Origin: Sphingomonas beigongshangi
GTDB taxonomy: Bacteria; Pseudomonadota; Alphaproteobacteria; Sphingomonadales; Sphingomonadaceae
NCBI RefSeq assembly: GCF_016820445.1
Contig: NZ_JADHDT010000008.1
Location: 124,001 to 188,000, forward strand
Length of the DNA stretch: 64,000 nt
Reading direction: 5' to 3'
Position 1 is the stretch's first letter. Every line of letters starts with the position of its first letter. Positions 27,083 to 36,312 of the stretch are shown piece after piece. Both the position numbers and the translations under genes were made by a program. The notes beneath the pieces are model-generated. The model was not told the origin of the DNA, ran no database searches, and saw only the letters and a list, made by a program, of their open reading frames with translations.

Positions 27083-30023
27083 ACCATTCGTCCCGGCGCA
27101 TCAATTGGTCGTATTCGGCATAGGGCGCGTATTCGGGGACGAGCTTGGCGGTGAACGGCTCCGCGCCGGTCAGCCACTTGCCCGCGGCCTCGACGAAATT
27201 GGCGACGGCGATGGCGGTGAAGTCGGCGGTCGCGATCCGGTCGCGCGCGGCGTCGGGATGGACCGGCGTGTCGATATAGCCGAACTGGTCGCGCTTCTTG
27301 CCGAGCGACCAATATTCGAACGCCGCGGCACGGCCCTTCACGTCCGCGAACCCGCCCCGCTCGACGATCGCGCCGAGCAGGCCGAGCTGGAGGCTGTAGC
27401 CGGCCCGGACGGCGGCGGCGGAGGGCGGCTTGCCCGTCTTATAGTCGACGATCGCGAGGCTGCCGTCGGACAACCGGTCGATCCGGTCGTAACGGCCGGT
27501 CAGCGTCACGCCCGCGATCTCGGTGCGGCCCGATCCTTCGGCACTCGCCACCTGCCGCCCCTCGGCCGCCTGCGCCGCCACCGCGCCGGCGATCCAGTCG
27601 ATCGCCTCCATCAGACGCGGGCGCCACAGCGCGCGCATCATCGGATGCGTCCGCTCGTCGGCCAGCATCGCCTCGGCCCGGCGGACCAGCGCGTCCGGGG
27701 CACAGCCGTCCTGCTTCCACCATTCCTCCAGAATGCGATGCACCTCGGTGCCCCGCCAGGCGGCGGTCGGATCGGCATCGACCGGGTCGAGCGGCATCAG
27801 CGCCAGCACGCGCCGGGCGTAGAAGGCATAGGGGTCGGCCTTCAGCCGATCGATCTCGGTGACGGAGATCGTGCTCGGCCGCCGCGCGGCGGGGGGTATG
27901 GGCGCGGGCCGATCGGCGGGCGCGTGCTCGCCTGGCGCGTCGAGCGCATGGACCCAGCGCTCCAGATCGTGCGCGCGCACGAAGCGGTCGCCGGCCATCG
28001 CCTGCAGGCGCAACCAGAGTCGCGACGCCAGCGTCGGCCCCGCCGCGTCGCGGCGCGCCCGCGTGACGAGGGCCGCCGGCGCGCCGAGGGCCTGGCCGAA
28101 TTCGTGCGCGGCGACGCCGACGGCATATTCGAGGCCCGGCAGCCCCAGCGCCGCGCGGATACGCGGCGCCAGCCACGGATCGGGCGCGGGCCGCCCGGGC
28201 CAGACGCCTTCGTTCAGGCCGCCCAGCACCATCAGATCGGCGGTCTGCAACCGCGCCTCGAGCAGGCCGTAGATCGCGATGCGCGGATGGTTGCGCCCGC
28301 TCGGCAGGCGTACCGCCACCTCGTCGAGCAACCCGCGCAGCAGCGGCGCCAGCCCGGCAGGATCGACGCGCGGAGGCCCGGCCGCGGCATCCGCCTCCAG
28401 ATCGTCCATGAACTGTGCCGCGGCGCGGCCGGGCAAGCCGGCCCACAGGTCGTCGCCGCACAGGCCCTGCGCCGTCTCGCGCAGGCAGGCGAGCATCGTC
28501 GCCAGCGGTTGTGGCCCGTCATCGAACGTCCGCTCGATCGGCCGCAGCAGCTCGGACGCCTCCTGCCACCAGGCCGCCGCGCGCTTGCGTCCGCCGCGTT
28601 CGAGATGCGCCGCGATGCCGTCCAGACCGGGCGCCGGGCGCGGCCCCCGGAGCGCGCGATCGAGGCTGCGGACGCCGTCGAGCCATGCCAGCCGCCGCTC
28701 GCCGCTTCTGACCAGCGGATGCTTGAGCAGCGCGAGCAGGGCGAGCGGCGCGAACCGTTGCGCCGCAGCCTCCGCCAGCGCGAGCAGCAGCGTACCCGAC
28801 GCATACAGTGACAGCGGCCGACCCGCCGAATCGTTGGCCGTGATGCCCCAGCGTTCGAGATGCGCGGCGACGCGGCGCGCCAGCGCGCGGTCCGGGGTGA
28901 CGAAGGCGGCGGTTCGCCCTTCCTCTTCCAGCGCGCCACGCAACGCGATCGCGATCGCCTGCGCCTCCTCCGCCGGCGTCGCGAGTTCGGCGGCGGTGAC
29001 GCCGGTCAGGCGGCGATCCTCCGCCTTCAGCGCGGTCCACTTGCCGGTGAAGGCGGCGGGTGCGAGCGCATTGGCGATCGCCCGCCCGCGCACGACGCCG
29101 GCGTCCGGGCCGGCGCTGCCCGGCCAGGGCGCGAACTCCGATCGGCCGACGCCCATCCGCTCCATCAGCTGCTTCATATGGAATTGCGGATGCGTTTCGA
29201 TGGACCGACGGATGGCACCGGTGACCGCGTCGGGCGCATGCGGACCCAGCGCGTCCCATTCCTCGTCCGGCATGGCGAGGTCGAGCCCGGCGAACACCGT
29301 CATCCCCGCCGGCGCTTCCGCGACGCAGCGGAGCAGGCGGGCGACCGCGGGTGCGGGATCGGTGATGCCCGCCGCGCAGACGAAGCCGATCGGCGGCGCG
29401 TCACGCCAGCGCGCCTCCAGCCGGTCGAGCAGCATCCGGCGCCGCGTCGCCGCATCGATCATCCCCAGCCGCGCGAGTTCCGCGGGCCAGCGTTCGAGCA
29501 CGACCGCAAAGGTCGACAGCGCGCGCTGCCAATGCTCGCTGAGCTCGGGCGCGAGATCGATGTCGCGCAACCGCGCCGGCGGCACTTCCTCGACCAACAG
29601 CTGGTCCAGCGTCTGGCAAAGGTCGCCGGCGAGCCGGACGGCCTCGGCAGCGTCGACGGGCTGGCCGGCACGCGCGCGTTCCTCCTGCACCAGTCGCGAC
29701 AGGATCATCCGCCGCTGCATGGGCGCGACGGCGGGTGGCGGCGGCGCGGCATCGTCCACCGGGTCCAGCGCGGCGCCGACCGCCTCGCCCAGATCGGGGC
29801 TGCCCAGCGCCACCAGTCGCGGCAGCAGCAATCCCCCGCCGCTCGCCCGGACGAAGGCGTTGGTCACCGCCACGACGGCGCGGTTGTTCGGCAGCAGGAC
29901 CAGCCCGCGCGCGAGCGCCATGCGATCGTCGCCGGCGCGTCGCAGCAGCCCCGCGACCAGCGTGTCGGCGAACGCCTTGTGCGACGGGATCGTGAACAGT
30001 CTGGGGCGGCGGCGCTCAGCCAT
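27069..30023 (-). CDS. addB: Double-strand break repair protein AddB
   Basis: Second AddAB subunit, 984 residues. It has an inactivated helicase-like N-terminal part without a Walker A motif (RLFTIPSHKAFADTLVAGLL) and a C-terminal RecB-type nuclease with AIVDYKTGKPP. The region that in Firmicutes AddB carries an iron-sulfur Cys (xCPF) reads KADPYAFYARRVL here, so the cluster is absent, in line with the alphaproteobacterial subtype. The start at 30023 (MAERRRPRLF) overlaps the murU-type gene by eight bases. The gene is part of a run of overlapping minus-strand genes from tsaE to addA. Confidence 0.92.
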   Translation of the reverse strand: MAERRRPRLFTIPSHKAFADTLVAGLLRRAGDDRMALARGLVLLPNNRAVVAVTNAFVRASGGGLLLPRLVALGSPDLGEAVGAALDPVDDAAPPPPAVAPMQRRMILSRLVQEERARAGQPVDAAEAVRLAGDLCQTLDQLLVEEVPPARLRDIDLAPELSEHWQRALSTFAVVLERWPAELARLGMIDAATRRRMLLDRLEARWRDAPPIGFVCAAGITDPAPAVARLLRCVAEAPAGMTVFAGLDLAMPDEEWDALGPHAPDAVTGAIRRSIETHPQFHMKQLMERMGVGRSEFAPWPGSAGPDAGVVRGRAIANALAPAAFTGKWTALKAEDRRLTGVTAAELATPAEEAQAIAIALRGALEEEGRTAAFVTPDRALARRVAAHLERWGITANDSAGRPLSLYASGTLLLALAEAAAQRFAPLALLALLKHPLVRSGERRLAWLDGVRSLDRALRGPRPAPGLDGIAAHLERGGRKRAAAWWQEASELLRPIERTFDDGPQPLATMLACLRETAQGLCGDDLWAGLPGRAAAQFMDDLEADAAAGPPRVDPAGLAPLLRGLLDEVAVRLPSGRNHPRIAIYGLLEARLQTADLMVLGGLNEGVWPGRPAPDPWLAPRIRAALGLPGLEYAVGVAAHEFGQALGAPAALVTRARRDAAGPTLASRLWLRLQAMAGDRFVRAHDLERWVHALDAPGEHAPADRPAPIPPAARRPSTISVTEIDRLKADPYAFYARRVLALMPLDPVDADPTAAWRGTEVHRILEEWWKQDGCAPDALVRRAEAMLADERTHPMMRALWRPRLMEAIDWIAGAVAAQAAEGRQVASAEGSGRTEIAGVTLTGRYDRIDRLSDGSLAIVDYKTGKPPSAAAVRAGYSLQLGLLGAIVERGGFADVKGRAAAFEYWSLGKKRDQFGYIDTPVHPDAARDRIATADFTAIAVANFVEAAGKWLTGAEPFTAKLVPEYAPYAEYDQLMRRDEWYGRD

Positions 30024-30771
30024 CCGCGATCAGGACTTCCGTCTTGGCGATCGCCTGCGGGGTACCGACGTCGAACCACAATCCCTGGTGGACCTGACCG
30101 AAGGCGCGGCCCGCCTCGATCGCGCGGTTCCAGAACAGGTTGGTGGAAAAGGGGCCCTCCGGCCAGTCCGCGATGATCCGCGGGTGCAGGATCTGGACGC
30201 CGGTGTAGACGAAGGGTGCGGTGCCGCCCTCGCGACGACGCCCGACGATCTGCCCGTCGGCGGCGAGACGGAAGTCGCCCTGCCCCTTGTGGTTGTTGGC
30301 GCGGGCATAGGGAACCACCTGGAGCAGCGCGTCCATCTGCGCATCGTCCCAGCGCGCGGCGAGCAGCTTGAGCGCGTCGACCGGCCCATCGAGCCACAGA
30401 TTGTCGCTATTGACGACGAGTATGGGATCGTCGCCGAGCAGATGCCGCGCCTGCACGAGGCCGCCGCCGGTCTCCATCAGCTGCGCGCGCTCGTCGGAGA
30501 TCAGGATCTCGATATCGGCGTAGCGGTTGACGAGATGCGCTTCGAGCAGGTCGCCCAGATAATGGACGTTGACCACCGCGCGGCGGACACCCGCGGCGCG
30601 CAGGCGATCGAACACGTGGTCGATCAACGGCTTGCCCGCCACCTCCACCAGGGGCTTCGGGCGCGTCGCGGTGAGCGGGCGCATGCGCTTGCCGAGCCCC
30701 GCGGCCATGACCATCGCCGTTTCCGGCACGCGTCCGCCAGGCTCCGGACGCAGCGAGCGCAACCGCGTCAT
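30016..30771 (-). CDS. murU: Nucleotidyltransferase, probable N-acetylmuramate-1-phosphate uridylyltransferase MurU
   Basis: A 251-residue sugar-phosphate nucleotidyltransferase. The N-terminus carries the signature MVMAAGLGKRMRPLTATRPKP, followed by PLVEVAGKPLIDHVFDRL and the metal-site NSDN. A MurU assignment comes from its partner: the gene immediately before it encodes an AmgK-type kinase, and the pair makes UDP-MurNAc from recycled MurNAc, bypassing the fosfomycin-sensitive MurA step. The ATG at 30771 overlaps the amgK stop (ATGA). A mannose-1-phosphate guanylyltransferase is the alternative reading of the fold alone. Confidence 0.85.
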   Translation of the reverse strand: MTRLRSLRPEPGGRVPETAMVMAAGLGKRMRPLTATRPKPLVEVAGKPLIDHVFDRLRAAGVRRAVVNVHYLGDLLEAHLVNRYADIEILISDERAQLMETGGGLVQARHLLGDDPILVVNSDNLWLDGPVDALKLLAARWDDAQMDALLQVVPYARANNHKGQGDFRLAADGQIVGRRREGGTAPFVYTGVQILHPRIIADWPEGPFSTNLFWNRAIEAGRAFGQVHQGLWFDVGTPQAIAKTEVLIADG

Positions 30772-31742
30772 GCGGCGAGCACCAGCGGGTCGCCGCGCTT
30801 CTCCGGCGGCACGTTGGCGTCGAACCAGGCGGCGACGGGGCCGAGCACCGGCTGCGACAGGTCGCGCTCCAGATAGGCCCATACGCGGGGGCACAGGGTC
30901 GGGTAGCGCGGCTTGCCATCCCGCTTCCACAGGCGCGTGAAGATGCCGATGATCTTCGCGTTCCGCTGCGCGCCCAGCACGTGATAGGCGCGCAGGAACG
31001 CATCGTCCGCCCCGGTCGCGGCACGGTACCGCGCCAGCATCGCCTCCTCCAGCGAAGGCTCAACGTCGCGGCGCGCGTCCTGCAGCAGCGAGACGAGGTC
31101 GTAGGCCGGGTGGCCGGCGAGCGCATCCTGGAAGTCGAGCAGGCCGAGACGCCGCTCCGCCCCGACGAGCATCAGATTTTCTGCATGATAGTCGCGCAGC
31201 ACGGTAACGGGCTCGGCGGCGAGCGCATGGTCGAACACCGCGTCCCACGCGGCGCGATAGCCGTCCAGATCCACGTCCAGCCCGACCGCGGGGCAATACC
31301 ATTCGACGAACAGCGCGGCTTCGCGGTGCAGCACCGCGCGGTCGTACGGCTCCAGCCCCTCCGCCGGATGCCGGGCGAGGGCGACGAGCACATCGATCGC
31401 TGCCTCGTACAGGGGCAGCGCGCCCGTCGCATCCGCATCCGCCGCCTCGCGCAGCCGGTCGTCACCGAAATCCTCGAGCAGAACCAGGCCCTGGTCGAGG
31501 TCGACGGCGTGGATCGTCGGCGCCGCAAAACCATGGTCGCCGAGCCAGGCCGCGACGGAGAGGAAGGGCCGCGGGTCCTCGTGCGGGGGCGGCGCGTCCA
31601 TCAGGATCGCGCGCCGTTCGCCGGCATGGACGCGGAAGTAGCGGCGGAACGACGCATCGCCCGCGAGCGGCACGATCGCACCTGCCCAGCCGTGACGTTC
31701 GAGGAAGGCGGGCGCGCCGCCCGGCGGAGTCATATCGGCCAT
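30768..31742 (-). CDS. amgK: AmgK-type N-acetylmuramate/N-acetylglucosamine anomeric kinase
   Basis: Aminoglycoside-phosphotransferase-fold kinase of about 324 residues. The catalytic loop is VLRDYHAENLMLV and the metal-binding segment LLDFQDALAGHPAYDLVSLL. AmgK phosphorylates MurNAc at C1 in the peptidoglycan recycling route; a murU-type gene follows in overlap, which is the strongest support. Starts at 31754, 31742 and 31733 are all possible; 31742 has GGAAG five bases ahead, while 31733 would give the ATGA overlap with tsaE. Some relatives phosphorylate other sugars or choline. Confidence 0.85.
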   Translation of the reverse strand: MADMTPPGGAPAFLERHGWAGAIVPLAGDASFRRYFRVHAGERRAILMDAPPPHEDPRPFLSVAAWLGDHGFAAPTIHAVDLDQGLVLLEDFGDDRLREAADADATGALPLYEAAIDVLVALARHPAEGLEPYDRAVLHREAALFVEWYCPAVGLDVDLDGYRAAWDAVFDHALAAEPVTVLRDYHAENLMLVGAERRLGLLDFQDALAGHPAYDLVSLLQDARRDVEPSLEEAMLARYRAATGADDAFLRAYHVLGAQRNAKIIGIFTRLWKRDGKPRYPTLCPRVWAYLERDLSQPVLGPVAAWFDANVPPEKRGDPLVLAA

Positions 31743-32176
31743 CGCCGCTTCCATGACGCGGGCAGATCGGCTGTCAAGATTCGTCCGCCGTCCGGTGCCG
31801 CCGACAAGGTAAGCGCCAGCGCCTCGGGCCAGCGTCCGGCGGCGCGTTCGGGCCATTCGACGAGCAACGCGGAGTCGTAGAGCGCGTCATCCAGCCCCAG
31901 TTCCTCGATCTCCGCCGGATCGTCGATGCGGTAGAGATCGACGTGGAGGACCGGCAGGCGCACCTCCGGCGGAGCATAGGGCTGCACGATCGCGAAGCTC
32001 GGGCTCGGCGCTTCGCCTGGCAGGCCCAGCGCGGCGAGCAGCCCGCGCGCGATGCTGGTCTTGCCCATGCCGAGGTCGCCCGACAAGGCGATCACGTCCC
32101 CGGGTTCAAGAACGGCGGCGAGTTTCGCCCCGAACGCTTCGGTCGCGGCGGCATCCGGAAGGTGCACGACGTTCAT
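31730..32176 (-). CDS. tsaE: tRNA threonylcarbamoyladenosine synthesis ATPase TsaE
   Basis: P-loop ATPase of 148 residues that works with TsaB and TsaD to make t6A at position 37 of ANN-decoding tRNAs. Walker A is GDLGMGKTS (33-41), followed by the family segment PSFAIVQPYAPPEVRLPVLHVDLYRIDDPAEIEELGLDD in outline (Tyr-Arg near 85) and LLVEWPERA. The gene follows divL by 37 bases and overlaps amgK at its 3' end. TsaE next to AmgK and MurU is a recurrent alphaproteobacterial order. Confidence 0.95.
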   Translation of the reverse strand: MNVVHLPDAAATEAFGAKLAAVLEPGDVIALSGDLGMGKTSIARGLLAALGLPGEAPSPSFAIVQPYAPPEVRLPVLHVDLYRIDDPAEIEELGLDDALYDSALLVEWPERAAGRWPEALALTLSAAPDGGRILTADLPASWKRRWPI

Positions 32177-32213
32177 GAGACGTCTTCATGGCAAGGACCT
32201 GCGCGGCGATGCT

Positions 32214-34562
32214 TCATCGCCGCGGCAACTCCACCGTCACCAGCGTCCCCTGCCCCGGCTCGGACACCAGCTCGATCGTGCCGCCATGCGCCTCGACGAA
32301 CTGCCTTGCCAGCGGCAGGCCGAGGCCGAGCGCGCGCTCGCCCGTCGGCTGCATACCCGGTTCGGCGAACCGGTCGAAGGCATGCGCCACCGCCTGCGCG
32401 TCCATGCCATAGCCGTCGTCGGACACGACGATCCGCGCCCGCGTCGCATTGCCGTCGGCGTGCAGCAGGATGCGGCCGCCCTCCGGCGTCGACGCGACCG
32501 CATGGCGCAACAGATGCTCGACCACTTCCTTCAGCCGCTTCGGATCGCCCGTCACCCGGCCGGTCGAGCGCGCCAGCTCGACCGCAAAGTCGAGCTTGCG
32601 GCGCTTCGCCGCCGGCTGGATCGTCTCCGCCGCCTGCCGCGCGACCGCGGCGAGGTCGACGTCGACGCGCGCGATTTCCGCCTCGTCGCCGCCCTGCGTG
32701 AGGTCGAGCACGTCGTCGATCAGCAGCCCCAGCCGCTCGACCGAATCCAGGATCGCCTGGACATACTGATCTCCTTGCGGGGATAGGGCGCCGGCATAGC
32801 CGCCGTGCAGCATCTCCGCGAAGCCGCTGATCGAGGTCAGCGGCGTGCGCAACTCGTAGCTCATGTTCGCGACGAATTGCGTCTTCACCTTGTCCGCCGC
32901 CTCCAGAGCATTGGCGCGTTCGCGGAGCGCCTGTTCGGCACGGCGGCTGTCGGTGATGTCGAGCATCGTCAGCAGCGCATTGCCGTCCGGCAGGGGCACG
33001 GCGGCGAACTCGAAATGCCGCCCGTCGGCGAAGGCGACGCGCCCGCCGCGCTGCTGCCGTTCGGCGGTGGCGGAGCGGACCAGCTCGGGGATCAGCGCGG
33101 CGCGGTTGGGCGTCGCGAGACGGGAGGCCGCCGCCTCCGCGAAGGCATCGACGCGCGGGTGCGCGGCGAGGAACTCCTCCTCGAAGCCCCACACGGTGCG
33201 CATCCGGTTGTTCCACAGCTGCAGCTTGCCGTCGGCCGCGAACACTGCCAGCGCCTCGAACAGATTGTCGAAGGTCGCGGTGCGCACGCGCAGCAGCGTG
33301 TCGCGCGCGCTGGCCAGCTGCACCTGCTCGGTCCGATCCTCGAAGATGAGCAGCAGCCCGCCATCGGGCAGCGGCTGCGCGACGACGCGCAGGTGCACGC
33401 CGCCCGACAGATGCCAATTCTCCTCCGCCGCATCCTCGCCGGGGACGAACCATTGCCGCCGCTCCGCCTTCCAGCCGGGGAAATCCCGCACCTCCGGCAG
33501 GCGGCTCGCCTCGCGCATCCGTTCCAGCACGCGGTCGAATTCGGGCCGATCCGCAAGCCATTCCGCCCGCATCGCGAACATCCGTCGGAAGGGCTGGTTG
33601 CAGAAGACCAGACCGCGATCGGGTCCGAATTGCGCCACGCCCGCCGACAGGCGATCGAGCATCGCGCGCTGCGCCTCGGCGAACCTCTTTGCATCGGCCC
33701 GTGACTGTTCGAGGTCCTCGATATCGACCGCATAGCCCGCGACGCCGCCGGTCGGCAGAGGGATGTCGTGGACGTGGAAGGCACGCCGCTCGCCGCCGAT
33801 CGTCGCGGGCAGCGTCGCCACCTGCGGGCGGCCCTCCTCGCGTGCCAGCCGCGCGCCCGCCTTCGGGCCGCCGCGTCCCGATCCCTCGACAAGCTCCAGC
33901 TCGCGGCCGACGACGTCGGCGGCATCCTTGCCTTCCACCGCGCGGACATAGGCACGGTTGACCATCGCGAGGCGGAAGTCCGGCGCGCGATACCACATCG
34001 GCAACGGCGCCGCCTCGATCAGTCCGGTCAGCGCGTCGAACGCCGCGGACAGCTCGTCGACCTCCGCGGAAAGGCGCGCGATCTCACCCTGCGTCTCGGT
34101 CGCGTCGAGCGTCCACAGCACGACCGCGCCGGTCGCGCCGAGATCGCCCGGCGCGCGTGCCCCGCGCACCGTGATGCTGCGGCCCGATCCTTGCGGATGC
34201 AGCGCGCGTACGAACGACCGCCCGGCACGCTGCGCGGCCTTGACGTCGTTCGCGAGCGCCGCCGCCTCATCCTCCGGCAGGCCGCCGTCCCCGGTCAGAT
34301 CCTGAAGAAAGCGCGGCGCGCTCGCCAAGCCGAACCAGTCGACCAGGCGCGGCGGCATCTCGACACGCCCGTCGGCGCGCACCAGCATCGCCATCGCGGG
34401 GGATACCTGGCGCAAAGCCTCCCACTCGCGCACGCGCGCGACGGCCGCCGCGGCCTCTCCCCGCCAGCGCCAGCCGAGGTAGAGCGCATAGCCGCCGCCT
34501 GCGATCAGCAGCGCAAGCACCGCCCCCGCCACGACCGCCGCCATCACCGAAAGCTGGATCAA
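32214..34562 (-). CDS. divL: DivL-type cell-cycle sensor kinase with Tyr replacing the phospho-His
   Basis: Membrane-anchored PAS kinase of 782 residues: one N-terminal helix (VMAAVVAGAVLALLIAGGGYAL), several PAS-like segments between about 60 and 540, then a DHp and ATPase domain. The DHp box reads NMSYELRTPLTSISG, so Tyr569 stands where His is expected. The N-box also looks degraded (EVVEHLLRHAVAST, residues 679-692, no Asn), whereas the G boxes DDGYGMD and ALGLGLPLARQ are kept. Caulobacter DivL shows the same Tyr substitution and steers the CckA-CtrA relay through DivK rather than by kinase activity. Position just before tsaE fits. No CtrA, CckA or DivK genes are in the window. Confidence 0.9.
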   Translation of the reverse strand: MIQLSVMAAVVAGAVLALLIAGGGYALYLGWRWRGEAAAAVARVREWEALRQVSPAMAMLVRADGRVEMPPRLVDWFGLASAPRFLQDLTGDGGLPEDEAAALANDVKAAQRAGRSFVRALHPQGSGRSITVRGARAPGDLGATGAVVLWTLDATETQGEIARLSAEVDELSAAFDALTGLIEAAPLPMWYRAPDFRLAMVNRAYVRAVEGKDAADVVGRELELVEGSGRGGPKAGARLAREEGRPQVATLPATIGGERRAFHVHDIPLPTGGVAGYAVDIEDLEQSRADAKRFAEAQRAMLDRLSAGVAQFGPDRGLVFCNQPFRRMFAMRAEWLADRPEFDRVLERMREASRLPEVRDFPGWKAERRQWFVPGEDAAEENWHLSGGVHLRVVAQPLPDGGLLLIFEDRTEQVQLASARDTLLRVRTATFDNLFEALAVFAADGKLQLWNNRMRTVWGFEEEFLAAHPRVDAFAEAAASRLATPNRAALIPELVRSATAERQQRGGRVAFADGRHFEFAAVPLPDGNALLTMLDITDSRRAEQALRERANALEAADKVKTQFVANMSYELRTPLTSISGFAEMLHGGYAGALSPQGDQYVQAILDSVERLGLLIDDVLDLTQGGDEAEIARVDVDLAAVARQAAETIQPAAKRRKLDFAVELARSTGRVTGDPKRLKEVVEHLLRHAVASTPEGGRILLHADGNATRARIVVSDDGYGMDAQAVAHAFDRFAEPGMQPTGERALGLGLPLARQFVEAHGGTIELVSEPGQGTLVTVELPRR

Positions 34563-34714
34563 CGCCTACCCCTCACGGTTCGCCTGTCGCGCCGCTTGTT
34601 TCGGCCAAGCTGTAGAACGGATTGCGGGAGGGCGGCAATGACCTGTCCCCGCGCCCGGCCCTTCCCAATGCCCCTGCCCCTGCCGCCGGTGCGAACGGGA
34701 ATGCGGCGCATGAC

Positions 34715-34744
34715 GAAAAGGGCGGCGCCTCGCGGCCCCGCCCC
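34715..34744 (-). terminator. Probable terminator after ahcY
   Basis: On the minus strand GGGCGG and CCGCCC (with additional partial pairing inside) form a stem followed by TTTTCG, starting about 25 bases after the ahcY stop and before divL. Confidence 0.5.
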
Positions 34745-34768
34745 TTCCCGTTCCGATCGCAAGGACGA

Positions 34769-36187
34769 TCAGTAGCGATAATGATCCGGCTTGAACGGCC
34801 CCTCGACGGGCACGCCGATGTACTTGGCCTGCTTGTCGGAAAGCTTCGACAGCTGCACGCCCAGCTTCTCCAGGTGCAGCGCCGCGACCTTCTCGTCGAG
34901 GTGCTTGGGCAGGACGTAGACTTCGTTCTTGTAGTTCTCGCCCTTGGTCCACAGCTCGATCTGCGCCAGCGTCTGGTTGGTGAACGACGCCGACATCACG
35001 AACGACGGGTGACCCGTGGCGCAGCCGAGGTTGACCAGGCGCCCCTTGGCGAGGACGATGATCTGCTTGCCGTCCGGGAATTCGACCAGGTCGGTGCCCG
35101 GCTTCACTTCGGTCCACTTGTAGTTGGACAGAGCGGCGATCTGGATCTCGCTGTCGAAGTGGCCGATGTTGCAGACGATCGCCATCGGCTTCATCGCCTT
35201 CATGTGATCGGCGGTGATGACGTCGGCATTGCCGGTCGCGGTGCAGAAGATGTCGGCGCGCTTGACCGCCTCGTCCATCGTCACGACTTCATAGCCCTCC
35301 ATCGCCGCCTGCAGCGCGCAGATCGGATCGATCTCGGTCACGAGGACGCGGGCGCCGCCGTTGCGCAGCGAAGCCGCCGAGCCCTTGCCGACGTCGCCGA
35401 AGCCCGCGACGCAGGCGACCTTGCCGGCCAGCATCACGTCGGTCGCGCGACGGATCGCGTCGACCAGCGATTCCTTGCAGCCGTAGAGGTTGTCGAACTT
35501 CGACTTGGTCACCGAATCGTTCACGTTGATCGCCGGGAACGGCAGCTCGCCCTTCTTCGCGATCTCGTACAGGCGGTGGACGCCCGTGGTCGTCTCTTCC
35601 GACACGCCCTTCAGGTTCTTGACGGTCTGGGTCAGATAGCCCGGCTTCTTGGCGATGAACGCCTTGACCGAGCGCTGGAACTCGACTTCCTCCTCGTTCT
35701 CGGGCTCGCCGAACGTCTGGCCGGCCTCGAGCTTCGCACCCCACAGCGCGAACATCGTGGCGTCGCCGCCGTCGTCGAGGATGATGTTGGCGGTCTGGCC
35801 GTTACCGTCGTCCCAGTCGAAGATGTCGCCGACATAGTCCCAATATTCGGCCAGGCTCTCGCCCTTCACCGCGAAGACCGGAATGCCGGCGGCGGCGATG
35901 GCGGCGGCGGCATGATCCTGCGTCGAGAAGATGTTGCAGGTCGCCCAGCGCACATCGGCGCCAAGCGCGACCAAGGTCTCGATCAGCACCGCGGTCTGGA
36001 TCGTCATGTGCAGCGAGCCGGTGATGCGCGCGCCCTTCAGGGGCTGCGACGCGCCGAATTCCTCGCGCAGCGCCATCAGGCCGGGCATTTCCGTCTCGGC
36101 GATCTTGATCTCGGCGCGGCCGAAGTCGGCGAGGCCGATGTCCTTGATGACGTAATCGTGGGTCTCGGTAGCGAGCGCGGTGGCCAC
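34769..36187 (-). CDS. ahcY: S-adenosylhomocysteine hydrolase
   Basis: NAD-dependent enzyme of 472 residues that splits S-adenosylhomocysteine into adenosine and homocysteine, relieving inhibition of methyltransferases. Family marks are [20 protein letters not shown] (45-65), the NAD-binding [27 protein letters not shown] and the C-terminus [10 protein letters not shown]. It contains the roughly 40-residue insertion typical of proteobacterial long forms. The start codon is GTG at 36187, with AGGAGA about six bases upstream. A 20-bp palindrome lies about 90 bases upstream, a likely operator. divL follows downstream behind a terminator candidate. Confidence 0.97.
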   Translation of the reverse strand: MATALATETHDYVIKDIGLADFGRAEIKIAETEMPGLMALREEFGASQPLKGARITGSLHMTIQTAVLIETLVALGADVRWATCNIFSTQDHAAAAIAAAGIPVFAVKGESLAEYWDYVGDIFDWDDGNGQTANIILDDGGDATMFALWGAKLEAGQTFGEPENEEEVEFQRSVKAFIAKKPGYLTQTVKNLKGVSEETTTGVHRLYEIAKKGELPFPAINVNDSVTKSKFDNLYGCKESLVDAIRRATDVMLAGKVACVAGFGDVGKGSAASLRNGGARVLVTEIDPICALQAAMEGYEVVTMDEAVKRADIFCTATGNADVITADHMKAMKPMAIVCNIGHFDSEIQIAALSNYKWTEVKPGTDLVEFPDGKQIIVLAKGRLVNLGCATGHPSFVMSASFTNQTLAQIELWTKGENYKNEVYVLPKHLDEKVAALHLEKLGVQLSKLSDKQAKYIGVPVEGPFKPDHYRY

Positions 36188-36269
36188 GAGGATTCTCCTG
36201 AACGTGCGTTGTTCGGCGGGGCTCGTCCCCGTGCCGGATGCGCGCGCATGTACGTCGTCACGCCCGCGA

Positions 36270-36301
36270 GATCAAATATAAAGATATCTTTATATCTGAT
36301 C
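36270..36301. promoter_or_regulatory. 20-bp perfect palindrome upstream of ahcY, operator candidate
   Basis: ATATAAAGATATCTTTATAT (36276-36295) is a perfect palindrome in a GC-rich context, and GATC lies symmetrically on both sides (36270-36273, 36298-36301). It sits in the 125-base gap between yqgE and ahcY, about 90 bases before the ahcY start. ArsR-family SahR-type regulators control ahcY and methionine-cycle genes in other proteobacteria, so it is a plausible site for such a repressor; no such regulator gene is in the window. A promoter probably overlaps it. Confidence 0.7.
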
Positions 36302-36312
36302 GGCGGGGGTTC

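Noticed and set aside
23663..27154. An 1163-codon open frame on the plus strand opposite addA
   Set aside because: The translation is rich in Arg, Gly and Gln with no domain, and lies exactly antisense to a clear AddA; long shadows are expected at this GC content.
36188..36312. SAH riboswitch in the ahcY leader
   Set aside because: The leader shows a protein-type palindrome but no conserved SAH-riboswitch-like core or pseudoknot that I could recognise.
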